Shown one piece after another: positions 15,295-25,427 of a DNA stretch of 38,405 nucleotides. A program made the position numbers and the translations under genes. Source of the stretch: a virus; the IMG/VR virus record IMGVR_UViG_3300046028_004103, positions 1 through 38,405 of that record; one strand, 5' to 3'. The notes beneath the pieces are model-generated. The model did not search any database, had not been told where the DNA came from, and worked only from the letters and a program-made list of their open reading frames with translations. How positions within the stretch are numbered: the stretch's first letter is position 1; every line of letters begins with the position of its first letter.

Positions 15295-17160
15295 ATGGCT
15301 GAAAAAGCACTACAATCATTTACAAAAGGCACTCATAATATTGTTGATGATGAAATAATCCCTGACGATGCTGCTAGTTCTTCATATAACTGGTACACAA
15401 GAGATGGTAGATTGAAATTAATCAATGGGAAAATATTAGAAGGTGCTCAAGGTGCTGCTGGTAAGATTACTGGTGAGATTTTTGGCTACAAAACAGATGG
15501 AACAAAGGTACACTGGAGAAAAAGAGGTACCGTAATTGAATATTATAATGGTTCGTCTTGGGTAACTACAGTAACAGGTCTAACATCAAATGCAGACTAT
15601 TCTTTCTCTAACTATTCATCACTAGCAGGTACATTTACATTTGCAACAGGTATAGATGGTATTTTTAAGATGAATAATGCTAATCCTGGAAGCTATAACA
15701 ATATGACAGCAAGTACTAAAGGACTGTCACTTATAGACAAAGGAAGAATGTTATTGTGGAATAACGCAAATAATAAGACTAACTTGTATGGGTCAAGACA
15801 AGATAGGCAGAACACTCTAGTGGGTTACTACACAACAGTCACAGGAGAGGCTACAACATCATTAACTGGTACATTGGCATTTAAAGCAGGGTCTGCATTA
15901 AGAAATTGCTTTGGTGTTGTTATTACTTTATCAGGAACAGGAGAAGTGTATAGTGATGGTGGTCTTGGTATTATGACAGGTTCACTTGGTGGCACTGGAA
16001 CAATCAACTACATGACAGGAGCGTACACACTATCAAACGCTGGTGTAGGCACAGCTTCATACCAATGGGAGAACAGTAATAGTAATGGACTTACTGATTT
16101 TACATACTCAGCTACTCGTTTAGCAGGAGAAGGGTTTTATCTACCACAAGATGTTGGAGGTGATGCAATTCTTAACGTAGTAATAGGACAAGACGGTAAT
16201 TACTACTCTATTAAGAATGAATCAATCTACCAGCTATCAATAGACAGTGGTGATCTTATATTTAGTAATCAAGTATATAGAAGAGAACTTGGAGTACCTT
16301 GCTATAGAGCTTCAACATCAATGCAGTATGGTATTGTGTTTATGAATACAGCTAACTATGAGCGTCCAGAGATGACACTCCTCGAGAAAAACCCTATCGG
16401 TGGACAAGTAACACCTAGAGTGTTATTTACTCATTTTAAGTTTTCTAATTATGACTATTCTGATTGTACGATTGATACTTATGATAAGTATGTTTTGGTT
16501 GCTTGTCGAACACTTGGATCATTAACTAATAATGTTATCCTTATTTGTGATGTAGAGAATAAGACAGTAGATGTAACAGGATATGCTGGAAGAACATTTG
16601 CTAAAGATGAAGGTGATCTATTTATGGGGTCTTCTATAACAGAGAGTGTATACAAACTATTTGATGGATATGATGATGATGGAGCAGCTATTGGTAACTA
16701 CTGGACCGGTAAAGGTGAAACATGGAGTAGTGAAAACTTGAAAAAATACAGGAAAATCCGTTTAATGGGACAGATCAGTGCAGATCAGTCATTTGGAGTA
16801 TATCTAAACTATGATGGAGCAGGCGAACAGTTGGTGGGGACTGTTTTAGGTTCTGGTTCGTATGTGGACTATAGTAGCCCTCAGTCTATTGGTTCTAACA
16901 TGATCGGAGATGCACAAATAGGTGGTGATGATGTGTCTACTGTTTATAATTATTTTGTGGAGATACGACTAAAGAAAGTACCTAAGTTTAGAAAAAGACA
17001 AGTTACTTTCAGGGCGCTTGGTATAGGATATGTCGATATAAACAGTCAGTTAGATTTAGACATAGATACATATGAAGGAAAGATACCTTCACGTTTCAGA
17101 CAGAAGCAGAATGTGTCATTAAGTGGTGATCAAACAAATTTGGATAATCCAATTTACTAG
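15295..17160 (+). CDS. Probable tail nozzle/DNA-stabilisation protein (621 aa)
   Basis: A beta-rich protein with many short YxxG/FxTG repeats, for example TEGSWV-like strands around SSWVTTVTGLTSNADYSFSN and GIDGIFKMNN, suggesting a beta-propeller. This is the architecture of P22 gp10-type tail nozzles and T7 gp12-type tubular proteins, which plug the tail tube. It starts two bases after the adaptor. The family call is by architecture and order; confidence is moderate. Confidence 0.62.
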   Translation: MAEKALQSFTKGTHNIVDDEIIPDDAASSSYNWYTRDGRLKLINGKILEGAQGAAGKITGEIFGYKTDGTKVHWRKRGTVIEYYNGSSWVTTVTGLTSNADYSFSNYSSLAGTFTFATGIDGIFKMNNANPGSYNNMTASTKGLSLIDKGRMLLWNNANNKTNLYGSRQDRQNTLVGYYTTVTGEATTSLTGTLAFKAGSALRNCFGVVITLSGTGEVYSDGGLGIMTGSLGGTGTINYMTGAYTLSNAGVGTASYQWENSNSNGLTDFTYSATRLAGEGFYLPQDVGGDAILNVVIGQDGNYYSIKNESIYQLSIDSGDLIFSNQVYRRELGVPCYRASTSMQYGIVFMNTANYERPEMTLLEKNPIGGQVTPRVLFTHFKFSNYDYSDCTIDTYDKYVLVACRTLGSLTNNVILICDVENKTVDVTGYAGRTFAKDEGDLFMGSSITESVYKLFDGYDDDGAAIGNYWTGKGETWSSENLKKYRKIRLMGQISADQSFGVYLNYDGAGEQLVGTVLGSGSYVDYSSPQSIGSNMIGDAQIGGDDVSTVYNYFVEIRLKKVPKFRKRQVTFRALGIGYVDINSQLDLDIDTYEGKIPSRFRQKQNVSLSGDQTNLDNPIY

Positions 17161-17177
17161 TTTATAATTAATAATAT

Positions 17178-17726
17178 ATGGCAACATTAACTGCGGTACA
17201 ATCAAAACAAAAGCATAAATATGATTCATGCTCTTGCGGTGGAGTAAAAGCAAAAAATGCTTCTACTTGTAGTAAGTGTTATCACTTATCTCGTTTCAAA
17301 AATCCTATTTCAAGTAATGGTAAGTATTCTCATAAAAAAGGCAGCTGTATAGATTGTGGGGCAGTTATTAGTGATGTTTATAGGGTATATTGTGGGTCTT
17401 GTTCTCACTTAGGAGAAAGAAGTCATAATTGGAAAGGAGGGGTAACTTCAGAAAATAGATTAGCAAGAGGCATAAAAGAATATAGACTGTGGGTTAATAC
17501 AGTCTTTATAAGAGATAACTTTACATGTCAAAAATATAATATAAGAGGAGGGGATTTAGTAGCTCACCATATTATAAACTTTTCATCTTCACCAGAACTA
17601 CGTTATGAGACTTCAAATGGTATTACATTATCAAAAAAAGCTCACAATGAGTTCCATAAAATATATGGTAGAAATAATAATACAATAGAACAGTTATCAG
17701 AATTTTTAATAAATAAAACAATATGA
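17178..17726 (+). CDS. HNH homing endonuclease with zinc ribbons (182 aa)
   Basis: Two N-terminal cysteine clusters are seen (CSCGG...CSKC and CIDCGAVI...CGSC), then SHNWKGG, EYRLWVNTVFIRDNFTC and VAHHIINF, followed by SNGITLSKKAHNEFHK. The HH and the N...H...H residues of the HNH motif are kept. The usual zinc cysteines of the nuclease are replaced (CQKY, LSKKAH), so the structural zinc there is probably lost. Its stop overlaps the next gene as ATGA. Its first residues (MATLTAV) resemble those of the downstream structural gene (MSTLTGV). It follows TATAAT-N9-ATG. Confidence 0.82.
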   Translation: MATLTAVQSKQKHKYDSCSCGGVKAKNASTCSKCYHLSRFKNPISSNGKYSHKKGSCIDCGAVISDVYRVYCGSCSHLGERSHNWKGGVTSENRLARGIKEYRLWVNTVFIRDNFTCQKYNIRGGDLVAHHIINFSSSPELRYETSNGITLSKKAHNEFHKIYGRNNNTIEQLSEFLINKTI

Positions 17727-19414
17727 GTACACTTACAGGGGTCATAATTGCCGACTTCACAACAACATTAGCAACAGCTATTAGTATAGGGGGTACTACA
17801 GCAACTTTATCAACAGCAACAGATGACGATGGTGTAGCATTACCTACTGGAAGGTATTTCTTCACTATAGATGGTTCAAACTCAAGTAAGGAACATATAT
17901 CTTGTACACTTACTGGAACATCATTAACAAACATCAAAACAGTATCAAGACAAGGTGTAGAGACAGCAGGAACTTCAAGAGTGCATAGAATCGGAGCGTC
18001 TGTATCAATCACAGATTTTGCTCATATACTACAGGTAAACAATCTTGTTAATGGTACAACTAATCTTAATGCTGCAGAGCCACTAGAATATGACGGTACA
18101 GCAACAATTAATTCCAACAATCAATTAGCCACTAAAGCGTATGTAGATGGTGTGGCTATTTCAGGTGCAGCAGATTCGAGTACATCTGTGAAAGGTATAG
18201 GTAGAGTATCAGTAGCCCCAGTATCAGCAGGTACACCAATATTTGTAGGTGATAACGATGGACGTGTACCTACACAAGCAGAAAATGATGCTCTTGTTGG
18301 TACTTCTGGGACACCTTCTACAAGTAATAAGTATGTTACTAATGATGATACAACAGCAACACCGACAGCAAATAAAGTTGTTAGATATAATTCATCTGGT
18401 GAGGTTCCTCCTGTATATAGATTAAAAACTACAGCAATATGTGCTGAAACTCTAGCAGTAGGTGATCCAGTAGCTTCTTATTTTTATCAGGCTGATGGTG
18501 GTGTTACTTTTGACGCAAAAGCAACTAATTATTCTGATGTTGGCGTAATAACTTTAGGCACATCTTTAACAGTAGCAAACCAAACAAACAGAACAGCTAT
18601 AGTAATTGTTTATTATTCTACTGGTTCAGGATATACGTGTAGCGGAGTAACTTTTGATAGTGTTGCGATGACTGCTGTTATTAATAATGTAAGTATTGGT
18701 TCTAGTAGATATTTTTCAGTTTATAGACTAGTAAGCCCAAATGTTGGTGCTTCAAGAACAGTTACAGCAACATTTACTGGCTCTGTTACCACTCCAGTTA
18801 TAGCAGCTTATAATTATTACAACACAGATATAACTACACCAGGAACATCATACGCAGCTCAGGGCGGTGCAACGAATACAATTACACCTGCAGTTAATGG
18901 GTCTTTAGCATTAAGTGCTTTTGCAGCTTCAAGTACCATACCGTCATTAAATAGTAATGACTTATCTAATACATCTAGTATTAGTTCTAGTGGTACAGAT
19001 ATCGTTGTTATAGGAGATAGTGGAATTGCACCAAATACTGTATCGTTTACGTCTACTGCTACTGCTGCTGGAGGCATTATTGGAAGTTGTTATGTTGTTG
19101 TTAGACCAGTAACAGCACCAACTTTTGGATATGCTAAAAAGACATCAGCCTCATCTACAACAAATGCGATACAAGCTAATCTATATTCAGGTTTTCTTGG
19201 TTTTGTTACAGAGGTTACAGGTGGGGGTGTCTTAGGTCAAGTTGCTACAATTCAGACTGATGGTGTAGTTACCGGACTTTCAGGTTTACAGCCTCTTTCA
19301 ACACAGTATCTAGCGAATACAGCAGGTACTCTATCTGATACAGCTGGGACAAATAGTAAGAAAGTGGGGTTTGCTTTAACAGCAACAACATTACTTGTTA
19401 AACAAGATAATTAA
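17723..19414 (+). CDS. Tail/virion structural protein with Ig-like middle domain (563 aa)
   Basis: The N-terminus (DFTTTLATAISIGGTTATLS) resembles baseplate/tail-fibre base proteins that include a 'TGRYFFTIDG' strand. A segment with KAYVDGVAISGAAD is common in fibre proteins. The middle (about 265-460) is threonine/serine-rich and beta-stranded, like an Ig-type domain, and the C-terminus (YLANTAGTLSDTAGTNSKKV) recurs in many phage fibres. It probably forms part of the host-contact structure. Its exact place in the virion is not known. Confidence 0.62.
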   Translation: MSTLTGVIIADFTTTLATAISIGGTTATLSTATDDDGVALPTGRYFFTIDGSNSSKEHISCTLTGTSLTNIKTVSRQGVETAGTSRVHRIGASVSITDFAHILQVNNLVNGTTNLNAAEPLEYDGTATINSNNQLATKAYVDGVAISGAADSSTSVKGIGRVSVAPVSAGTPIFVGDNDGRVPTQAENDALVGTSGTPSTSNKYVTNDDTTATPTANKVVRYNSSGEVPPVYRLKTTAICAETLAVGDPVASYFYQADGGVTFDAKATNYSDVGVITLGTSLTVANQTNRTAIVIVYYSTGSGYTCSGVTFDSVAMTAVINNVSIGSSRYFSVYRLVSPNVGASRTVTATFTGSVTTPVIAAYNYYNTDITTPGTSYAAQGGATNTITPAVNGSLALSAFAASSTIPSLNSNDLSNTSSISSSGTDIVVIGDSGIAPNTVSFTSTATAAGGIIGSCYVVVRPVTAPTFGYAKKTSASSTTNAIQANLYSGFLGFVTEVTGGGVLGQVATIQTDGVVTGLSGLQPLSTQYLANTAGTLSDTAGTNSKKVGFALTATTLLVKQDN

Positions 19415-19417
19415 TAT

Positions 19418-21037
19418 ATGAACCCAATAACAACACAAGGAACAATAACACCAGAAGGAGTAGTAAACTTTGACCCAAACACAGGTAAAAGACTTGCTAC
19501 AGGTCAATCAGTGCAAGTTGCTGCAGGTGGTAATACATATGGATCTACAGTAGCACCAACACCACAAGTTACAGCTTCTACACCACAAATATCGATACTA
19601 GATGCTTATAAAATGCCACAAGATGAGTACGGGGCATATTCTGCTGATCCTCTTGCCTATGAAAAGAGTAAAGGACTATCGGTTGATGCTGAAAAAGCTA
19701 GTCTAGCAACAGAGTTACAGCAGCAAATTGATGCTAGTAATGCACTTTACGCTAATAAATTAAGAGAGGCTAAGATAATAGGTGAAGCAAGACTTGGAGC
19801 TACACGATCAGGTGAGCTTAGTCGTGGAACAGTAGGAGGTAACGTAGCTACAGCACAGGTAGACCAGCAGACAAATGTAAACCAAGCTGAATATAATGAT
19901 ATAGAACAACAAAGAATGATGGCTGCTAATAATCTAAGAATAGCAGTAGATAAGATTGCACAAGATAGATACGATAAGAAGAGTCTAGCTATGTCAGGTA
20001 ATGTTAAAGATAGAGTTGCGTACCTTAAGGGTCTGAAAGACGAAGCAAGAACAAATTCAGAAGCTATCGCTGATCAGCTTATATCTATGGGTGTTGATCC
20101 TACAACGCTTGATAAAGGTCAACTGAAGGATGCTGGACTAACATTAGCTGACGTACAGAATGCCTTTGCTGTTAAGCAATACGCTGCTAAGAAAGCAAAA
20201 GAAGAAGCAGATAAGAAGATATCAGATGCAAGTCTAGTAAGAGCAGAAGATCAAGCAAACAGAATAGCTCTTGAAAAAGAAAAAGCAGCTATTGAAGCAG
20301 GTAAGCCATTTAATCTACCAGAAGGTCAGAAGATGTTTAGAATTAATCCTAAAACAGGACAATATGAAATAATTGCAACTAATCCTAAGGCTTCTACTTC
20401 AGGAACTACAGGAACAGGGACAACAGGAACTTTTGATATAAAAACACTAAGCCCGCAAGCTCAGTCGTACATCAATGCAATCCAAAGAGGTGACTACGGA
20501 AGTCTAGAGGAAGCTCTAAAAGGTATAGGAACAACAAAAGCAGCATTAAACCTAAAGAATGAAATTATTGTTGGGTATAACGCTCTTGCGGGTGGTAAAG
20601 AAGGAACAAAACTAATAACACAACCAGAAGCAGCAAACTTTGAAAGAATGTTGTCTAATATAAAAAATGTGGATGTTACAGCATACGGAGGAATTGATAC
20701 TCCAGGTGGGTTACTTTCTGGGATAGCTAATCCAACAACATCAGCATATATAGATAATATTCTTGGAAACTTAACTCTTGATAAGAGACAGCTTCTTAAA
20801 GGATCAGGAGCAATTTCAGATAAGGAAAATGCTATGCTAGCAGATTCTGTGTCTATTCTAAGTAGAAAAAACATATCAGAAGTAGCAGCTAAGCAAGCTC
20901 TAAAAGATATTGAAGATATTTTGAACACAAAAATTAATAACTACTACTCACAAACATCACAAAGTAGACCAGGAGGGGAGACACAAACACCAGTAAACCC
21001 ACAAGCTGAATCATTACGAACTAAATATAACTACTAA
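19418..21037 (+). CDS. Probable internal virion/ejection protein 1 (539 aa)
   Basis: The protein has a low-complexity, proline/threonine-rich N-terminus, then long alanine/lysine/glutamate helices (about 80-310), with KKAKEEADKKISDASLVRAE a clear coiled coil. A GT-rich linker (STSGTTGTGTTGT) leads to a globular helical C-terminus. Position between tail and fibre genes and the alpha-helical character suit ejection proteins of podoviruses, which leave the virion with the DNA. I cannot assign a family. Confidence 0.5.
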   Translation: MNPITTQGTITPEGVVNFDPNTGKRLATGQSVQVAAGGNTYGSTVAPTPQVTASTPQISILDAYKMPQDEYGAYSADPLAYEKSKGLSVDAEKASLATELQQQIDASNALYANKLREAKIIGEARLGATRSGELSRGTVGGNVATAQVDQQTNVNQAEYNDIEQQRMMAANNLRIAVDKIAQDRYDKKSLAMSGNVKDRVAYLKGLKDEARTNSEAIADQLISMGVDPTTLDKGQLKDAGLTLADVQNAFAVKQYAAKKAKEEADKKISDASLVRAEDQANRIALEKEKAAIEAGKPFNLPEGQKMFRINPKTGQYEIIATNPKASTSGTTGTGTTGTFDIKTLSPQAQSYINAIQRGDYGSLEEALKGIGTTKAALNLKNEIIVGYNALAGGKEGTKLITQPEAANFERMLSNIKNVDVTAYGGIDTPGGLLSGIANPTTSAYIDNILGNLTLDKRQLLKGSGAISDKENAMLADSVSILSRKNISEVAAKQALKDIEDILNTKINNYYSQTSQSRPGGETQTPVNPQAESLRTKYNY

Positions 21038-21041
21038 AACT

Positions 21042-23048
21042 ATGTTAAACGAACAAGACAGAGCAAAGCTAGATGGGATTGTTCAGCAAATGACTGTAAA
21101 TAAGGAGTCAGATGAGAACATACAATTTGTAGTAAATGACTTTAAGCAGAAATATTCTAAAAAAGAACAGCCAGCTACTCAAGAACCAGGACTAACACAA
21201 TCAATAGTACAAGGTATTGCTAAACCTTTTCTTGGTGTGGTATCTCAAACAAGAGATATAGCTAGAGGTGTAGAAGATCTAGTAGGAGGTGTAAAAAATG
21301 CTGCACAAGGTAAACCGGTAAACATTCCACAAAGACCTACTGGACCAACAAACTATGACTATGGTTATTTTGGTAATGTTCCTTCATTTGGACAGGCTAC
21401 ATTTGATAAAGAAGGGGCTAAAGCAATGTTAGCTGGAGCAGGAGCAGGAGCAGGAATAGCTTCGAACATTGTTGCAGGGGGACCAGTAAAAAGTGTTGCT
21501 GGGTCAATTGTTGCTAGAAATCTACCAAAAATAGCAAGTCTTGCTAAACAAGGTGCTGTGTCTGGTGCTATGTATGGAGGAGGAACAGCGTTACAAGACA
21601 AGAAACCACTAGAAGAAGTTGCTATGGATACAGGAGTAGGAGCATTAGGTGGAGCAGTTGGAGCGTCTGTCTTAGGTACAGCTATACCAGCAGCAACAAT
21701 GCCAGTAGTAAGTACTGTCGCAAAGCTAACAAAACCACTACAGACACACATGTCAGATGTTGGACAAAATATCAACAGAGCTTTGTCAACACAAGGTAAA
21801 AAGAGTATTGGTGTATATTTAAAGAATCCAGAGAAGCAATATAAGGCTTTTGATATTATGCACGAAATGGCTCCAAACCTTACAATAACAGATGAGGCTG
21901 GAGATATTGTTCCGTGGAACCCAAGAGAAACAAACTTTAATCAATTTGCACAGGCTTTCAAAGACGCCAAAGATAAGACTTGGGAAGGTATTAGTGGAGC
22001 AATCAAGGAAGCTACCGGTCAAGACCTACAAGTAGATGCTGGACCTATTCTTGATGAACTTAATAAAGTTGCAGGTAATAAGTTTACAACAACAGAAGTA
22101 AGAAATGCTGCTGCTAAAATGTCAGATGAGATAGCTAACATGACAACACCAGGAACAAGCAATATTCCAATTGAAGGTCTAACGCAGTACAATAAGGTGC
22201 TTAATACAAAAATTGGAGGTGTACTTATGGGGACAACTGATAATGCTGTAAGAGATATGGAAGCAGGTCTTGCAAAACAGTTGTCAGAAGCAGCAGATAA
22301 AGCCGTGGAGTCTATCTCTGACGGAAGATTTGCTACACTTAAAGATAACTATGGAGCATTAAAGACTATAGAAAGAGATCTTGTAAGACGAGCTCAACAA
22401 GAAAGTAGAATGCTAGATAATAGTCTTGGAGACTTTATGAGTAGATACGGAACCATAGAAATAGCAAATGGTATTTTCCAAGCAGCAACAGGTAACGTAG
22501 GACCACTAGCTAAAGGTATAGGAGCTAAAGCATTAGGAGCTTACTCAAAGAACCTGCGAACACCATCTACATACTTACAGAAGGCATTTAAAGAGATTGA
22601 TAGATATAAAAGTGGAGAAGGTATTCAGAACGCCGCAGTAAGAGCTGTTGGAACCATGAAAAAAAGTCCACGAGGAATGATAAACTATGATGCACCTATT
22701 TTACCGACACGAGATACTGTAGGAAAGTTTGCTAATAAGTTTATGCTCAATAGTCCTGTTCCGGAAAAAGCACAAAAGTCACTAAATAATTTGAACAAAG
22801 ACATTAAAAATGGAACAAAACAGTTGAATGATATCTGGGAAGAAAACAAACCAGCGTTTGATTTTTTACAGAAAGTAAAAGCATTTTCTACAGAAGGAGG
22901 ACTAAAAAGCAGTGACTTAAAGAAGGTAAGTAAAGCTCTAGAGGACATATCGGTAGCTCACAAAAAAGCTAGTGAAAAACAAACACTGATAAATAATGAT
23001 AGTGCTGCTGCAGATATAATAAATAGGTTACCGAGAAATAATAAATAA
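21042..23048 (+). CDS. Probable internal virion/ejection protein 2 with Gly/Ala membrane segments (668 aa)
   Basis: After an acidic N-terminus, residues about 125-235 hold glycine/alanine-rich hydrophobic helices (AMLAGAGAGAGIASNIVAGG and VGALGGAVGASVLGTAIPAA). These are the type found in phage proteins that insert into the host membrane during DNA ejection. The rest is amphipathic helix, including TTEVRNAAAKMSDEIANM. It is adjacent to another probable ejection protein and both lack fibre motifs. Function is inferred from this pattern. Confidence 0.55.
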   Translation: MLNEQDRAKLDGIVQQMTVNKESDENIQFVVNDFKQKYSKKEQPATQEPGLTQSIVQGIAKPFLGVVSQTRDIARGVEDLVGGVKNAAQGKPVNIPQRPTGPTNYDYGYFGNVPSFGQATFDKEGAKAMLAGAGAGAGIASNIVAGGPVKSVAGSIVARNLPKIASLAKQGAVSGAMYGGGTALQDKKPLEEVAMDTGVGALGGAVGASVLGTAIPAATMPVVSTVAKLTKPLQTHMSDVGQNINRALSTQGKKSIGVYLKNPEKQYKAFDIMHEMAPNLTITDEAGDIVPWNPRETNFNQFAQAFKDAKDKTWEGISGAIKEATGQDLQVDAGPILDELNKVAGNKFTTTEVRNAAAKMSDEIANMTTPGTSNIPIEGLTQYNKVLNTKIGGVLMGTTDNAVRDMEAGLAKQLSEAADKAVESISDGRFATLKDNYGALKTIERDLVRRAQQESRMLDNSLGDFMSRYGTIEIANGIFQAATGNVGPLAKGIGAKALGAYSKNLRTPSTYLQKAFKEIDRYKSGEGIQNAAVRAVGTMKKSPRGMINYDAPILPTRDTVGKFANKFMLNSPVPEKAQKSLNNLNKDIKNGTKQLNDIWEENKPAFDFLQKVKAFSTEGGLKSSDLKKVSKALEDISVAHKKASEKQTLINNDSAAADIINRLPRNNK

Positions 23049-23064
23049 GTTATACTATACATAT

Positions 23065-25137
23065 ATGCAACCAGACAACTTGGATCCTATAATAATGCAG
23101 AATGATGAGCGTCATGAAACTCTTAGAAATGTGGAGAGTCTTAATGAGGCACAACTAGTGAAGCAAGATGAAATATCAGAAGGTATACAAGAGACTAACA
23201 AAAATCTTGAACATCTACTCTTACAAGGTGATGAACAAAAGAATCAGTCATTTGAAATAGAAGCTAATGATCAGAACTCGCTAGCTCTCTGGAATTTACT
23301 ACGTGGTCCTAAAGGAAATAAAGGCGATAAGGGAGACAAAGGTGAAACAGGAGAGAATGCTATACATCAACCAGAGATGGTGGTTGAAAAACTCAAGAAT
23401 GATGAGGCTTTTCAATCTGCTATAAAAGGAGAGAAGGGTGATAAAGGCGACACAGGTAAGAACGGACGTGATGGTTTAAATGGAATGAATGGAAGTGATG
23501 GAGCTCCTGGTATTCAAGGTCCACAAGGAGAGCAAGGCATGCGAGGAGAAAGAGGTCTTAAAGGACCAAAAGGTGACAAAGGGAACGATGGTAAAGATGT
23601 TGACGAAAAAACAGTAAAAGAAATAATGGATAAGGCGGATTTTGCTGTTAATAGAGCGTCAAAGACAGTGTCACTTGTAGAACTTGATGATGTTGATCTA
23701 TCAGGCGTAACACAAACAAATGGCAAGTATGTACTAGGTGGTGGAGGAGGCGGCTCAGGTGATGTAGTAGGTCCTGCCTCAGCAACAGCTAATGGTGTGG
23801 CTTTATTTGACACAACTACAGGTAAACTAATAAAGAACTCTACTAACTTTGTACAGACAGCTACAGGTGTAGGTATCGGAACAGTAACCCCTACAACATC
23901 ACTTGATGTTAGAAATACAACCACTTCTGGTACTATCCTTGGGTGGAACACAAGAACTACAGGCACAAACTATGGTGTTGACGGAGAAGCAACAGGATCT
24001 GATGCAACATTAAATATTGGAGGATACTTTATCGCTACAGGAGCAACAACAAACTACGCTTTAAACATAGGTAGTTCTCCAGCAGCAGGTGCAAATAACT
24101 ACGCTCTTTATTCTGCCTCAGCAGCTCAGAGTTACTTCGCAGGAAACATAGGAATCGGAACTACCGCTCCAGCAACTGCTTTAGAAATAGGCACAACTTC
24201 TTCTATTAATAACTACGTTAAGGTAGTAGGAAGTAATACTGATAATACATACTTAGTATTCTCTGGACAGAGGAAATACCCAAAATTTGAATTGGTTGAT
24301 ACTTATACAGGAGGTTCTACATTTAATATGTGGAATCTTGGTAACACAATGAGATTTGGTACTGATACTGGTTCATCAGGTACGGCAGCATGGTATACAA
24401 AAGCAGGAATAGCAGCAGATGTAATCTTTAATGGAAACTTGGGTATCGGAACAGCATCACCTACATCACCATTACATGTCGCAGGAACAACAAATGATGG
24501 TAGTTCATTGTCACAGTTAGCACAAAGTGGAACAGGACGTGCTTTGTACATTACAAGAAACGTATCAGCAGCAACACGCTCACTTGCTAATATTGTACAA
24601 CTAAGTGCTACAGGTGGTGCTGAAGCCGCACTAGACATTCAGCAAGCTACTACCGCTTCACCTGCTATTAAAGTTACTTCTGATGGCTCTAATACTGTCT
24701 TTGCAGTTACTGGTGCTGGTGGTTTAGAACTTGGACACGCAACAGATACAACACTTACAAGAGTGTCAGCAGGTGTAGTAGCAGTAGAAGGTGTTAGAGT
24801 TAAGACAACTACACCACTTGTAGTTTCCGCAGCTTCATATACAACAAGTACAGGGACTTCTCTTAACATGGATAACCTTGACCAGTTTATTATTACAGCT
24901 CAAGCTGGTGCTTTACTATTTAATGCACCAGGTGGAACTTTGGTACAAGGACGCTCACTTGTTATTCGCATTAAAGATAATGGTACAGCAAGAGCTTTAA
25001 CATGGAACGCAGTGTTCAGAGCTATGGGTACAGCATTACCAACTACAACAGTTGTTTCAAAAACTCTTTACCTAGGATTCTTTTATAATTCAACTGACAC
25101 AAAGTGGGACTTAGTCGCATCGGCACAAGAAGCATAA
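23065..25137 (+). CDS. Collagen-like tail fibre protein (690 aa)
   Basis: The N-terminus is a coiled coil (LNEAQLVKQDEISEGIQETN). Two collagen-like Gly-X-Y blocks follow (GPKGNKGDKGDKGETG, about 81-96, and a longer block about 119-175). Then comes a conserved module SLVELDDVDLSGV, also present in the second fibre. Three VGIGT-type units (GVGIGTVTPTTSLDV, NIGIGTTAP, NLGIGTASP) follow, and the C-terminal domain ends in a widespread phage fold (RIKDNGTARALTWN). It is probably a trimeric host-binding fibre. Confidence 0.8.
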   Translation: MQPDNLDPIIMQNDERHETLRNVESLNEAQLVKQDEISEGIQETNKNLEHLLLQGDEQKNQSFEIEANDQNSLALWNLLRGPKGNKGDKGDKGETGENAIHQPEMVVEKLKNDEAFQSAIKGEKGDKGDTGKNGRDGLNGMNGSDGAPGIQGPQGEQGMRGERGLKGPKGDKGNDGKDVDEKTVKEIMDKADFAVNRASKTVSLVELDDVDLSGVTQTNGKYVLGGGGGGSGDVVGPASATANGVALFDTTTGKLIKNSTNFVQTATGVGIGTVTPTTSLDVRNTTTSGTILGWNTRTTGTNYGVDGEATGSDATLNIGGYFIATGATTNYALNIGSSPAAGANNYALYSASAAQSYFAGNIGIGTTAPATALEIGTTSSINNYVKVVGSNTDNTYLVFSGQRKYPKFELVDTYTGGSTFNMWNLGNTMRFGTDTGSSGTAAWYTKAGIAADVIFNGNLGIGTASPTSPLHVAGTTNDGSSLSQLAQSGTGRALYITRNVSAATRSLANIVQLSATGGAEAALDIQQATTASPAIKVTSDGSNTVFAVTGAGGLELGHATDTTLTRVSAGVVAVEGVRVKTTTPLVVSAASYTTSTGTSLNMDNLDQFIITAQAGALLFNAPGGTLVQGRSLVIRIKDNGTARALTWNAVFRAMGTALPTTTVVSKTLYLGFFYNSTDTKWDLVASAQEA

Positions 25138-25140
25138 TAT

Positions 25141-25194
25141 ATGGCAGCATACTTCGCAGAATTACAAAACAATTGGGATTTAATTACAATATAA
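25141..25194 (+). CDS. Very short ORF or gene remnant (17 aa)
   Basis: The frame MAAYFAELQNNWDLITI starts three bases after the fibre stop and ends one base before the next gene. The AATATATG start context is intact. Its sequence looks like the first strand of a larger tail protein, so it may be the stump of a truncated gene rather than a functional peptide. Confidence 0.3.
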   Translation: MAAYFAELQNNWDLITI

Positions 25195-25195
25195 A

Positions 25196-25426
25196 ATGAA
25201 ATACTTTCAACAAATAGAAAATGAAAGAATGGTACAAATAGTAGCAGCAGATAGTGTTGATACTTGTATTTCGTATGATAGTGGGTACTGGTATCAAATA
25301 CTTTCTAGCCCTTTTGTGGGATATATTGAAAATGACATTTATAAAGTAAAAGATATAGTAGATTCACCAGAATGTGTACTTAGTAGATATGACACTCTAT
25401 TAGATAGTTGGGTAATAATAAAATAA
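25196..25426 (+). CDS. Small hypothetical protein (76 aa)
   Basis: I do not recognise this protein. It is acidic and aromatic (SGYWYQILSSPFVGYIENDI), likely a small beta domain. It lies between two fibre-type genes with one- to two-base gaps, so it may be a fibre accessory or chaperone; this is position only. Confidence 0.5.
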   Translation: MKYFQQIENERMVQIVAADSVDTCISYDSGYWYQILSSPFVGYIENDIYKVKDIVDSPECVLSRYDTLLDSWVIIK

Positions 25427-25427
25427 A

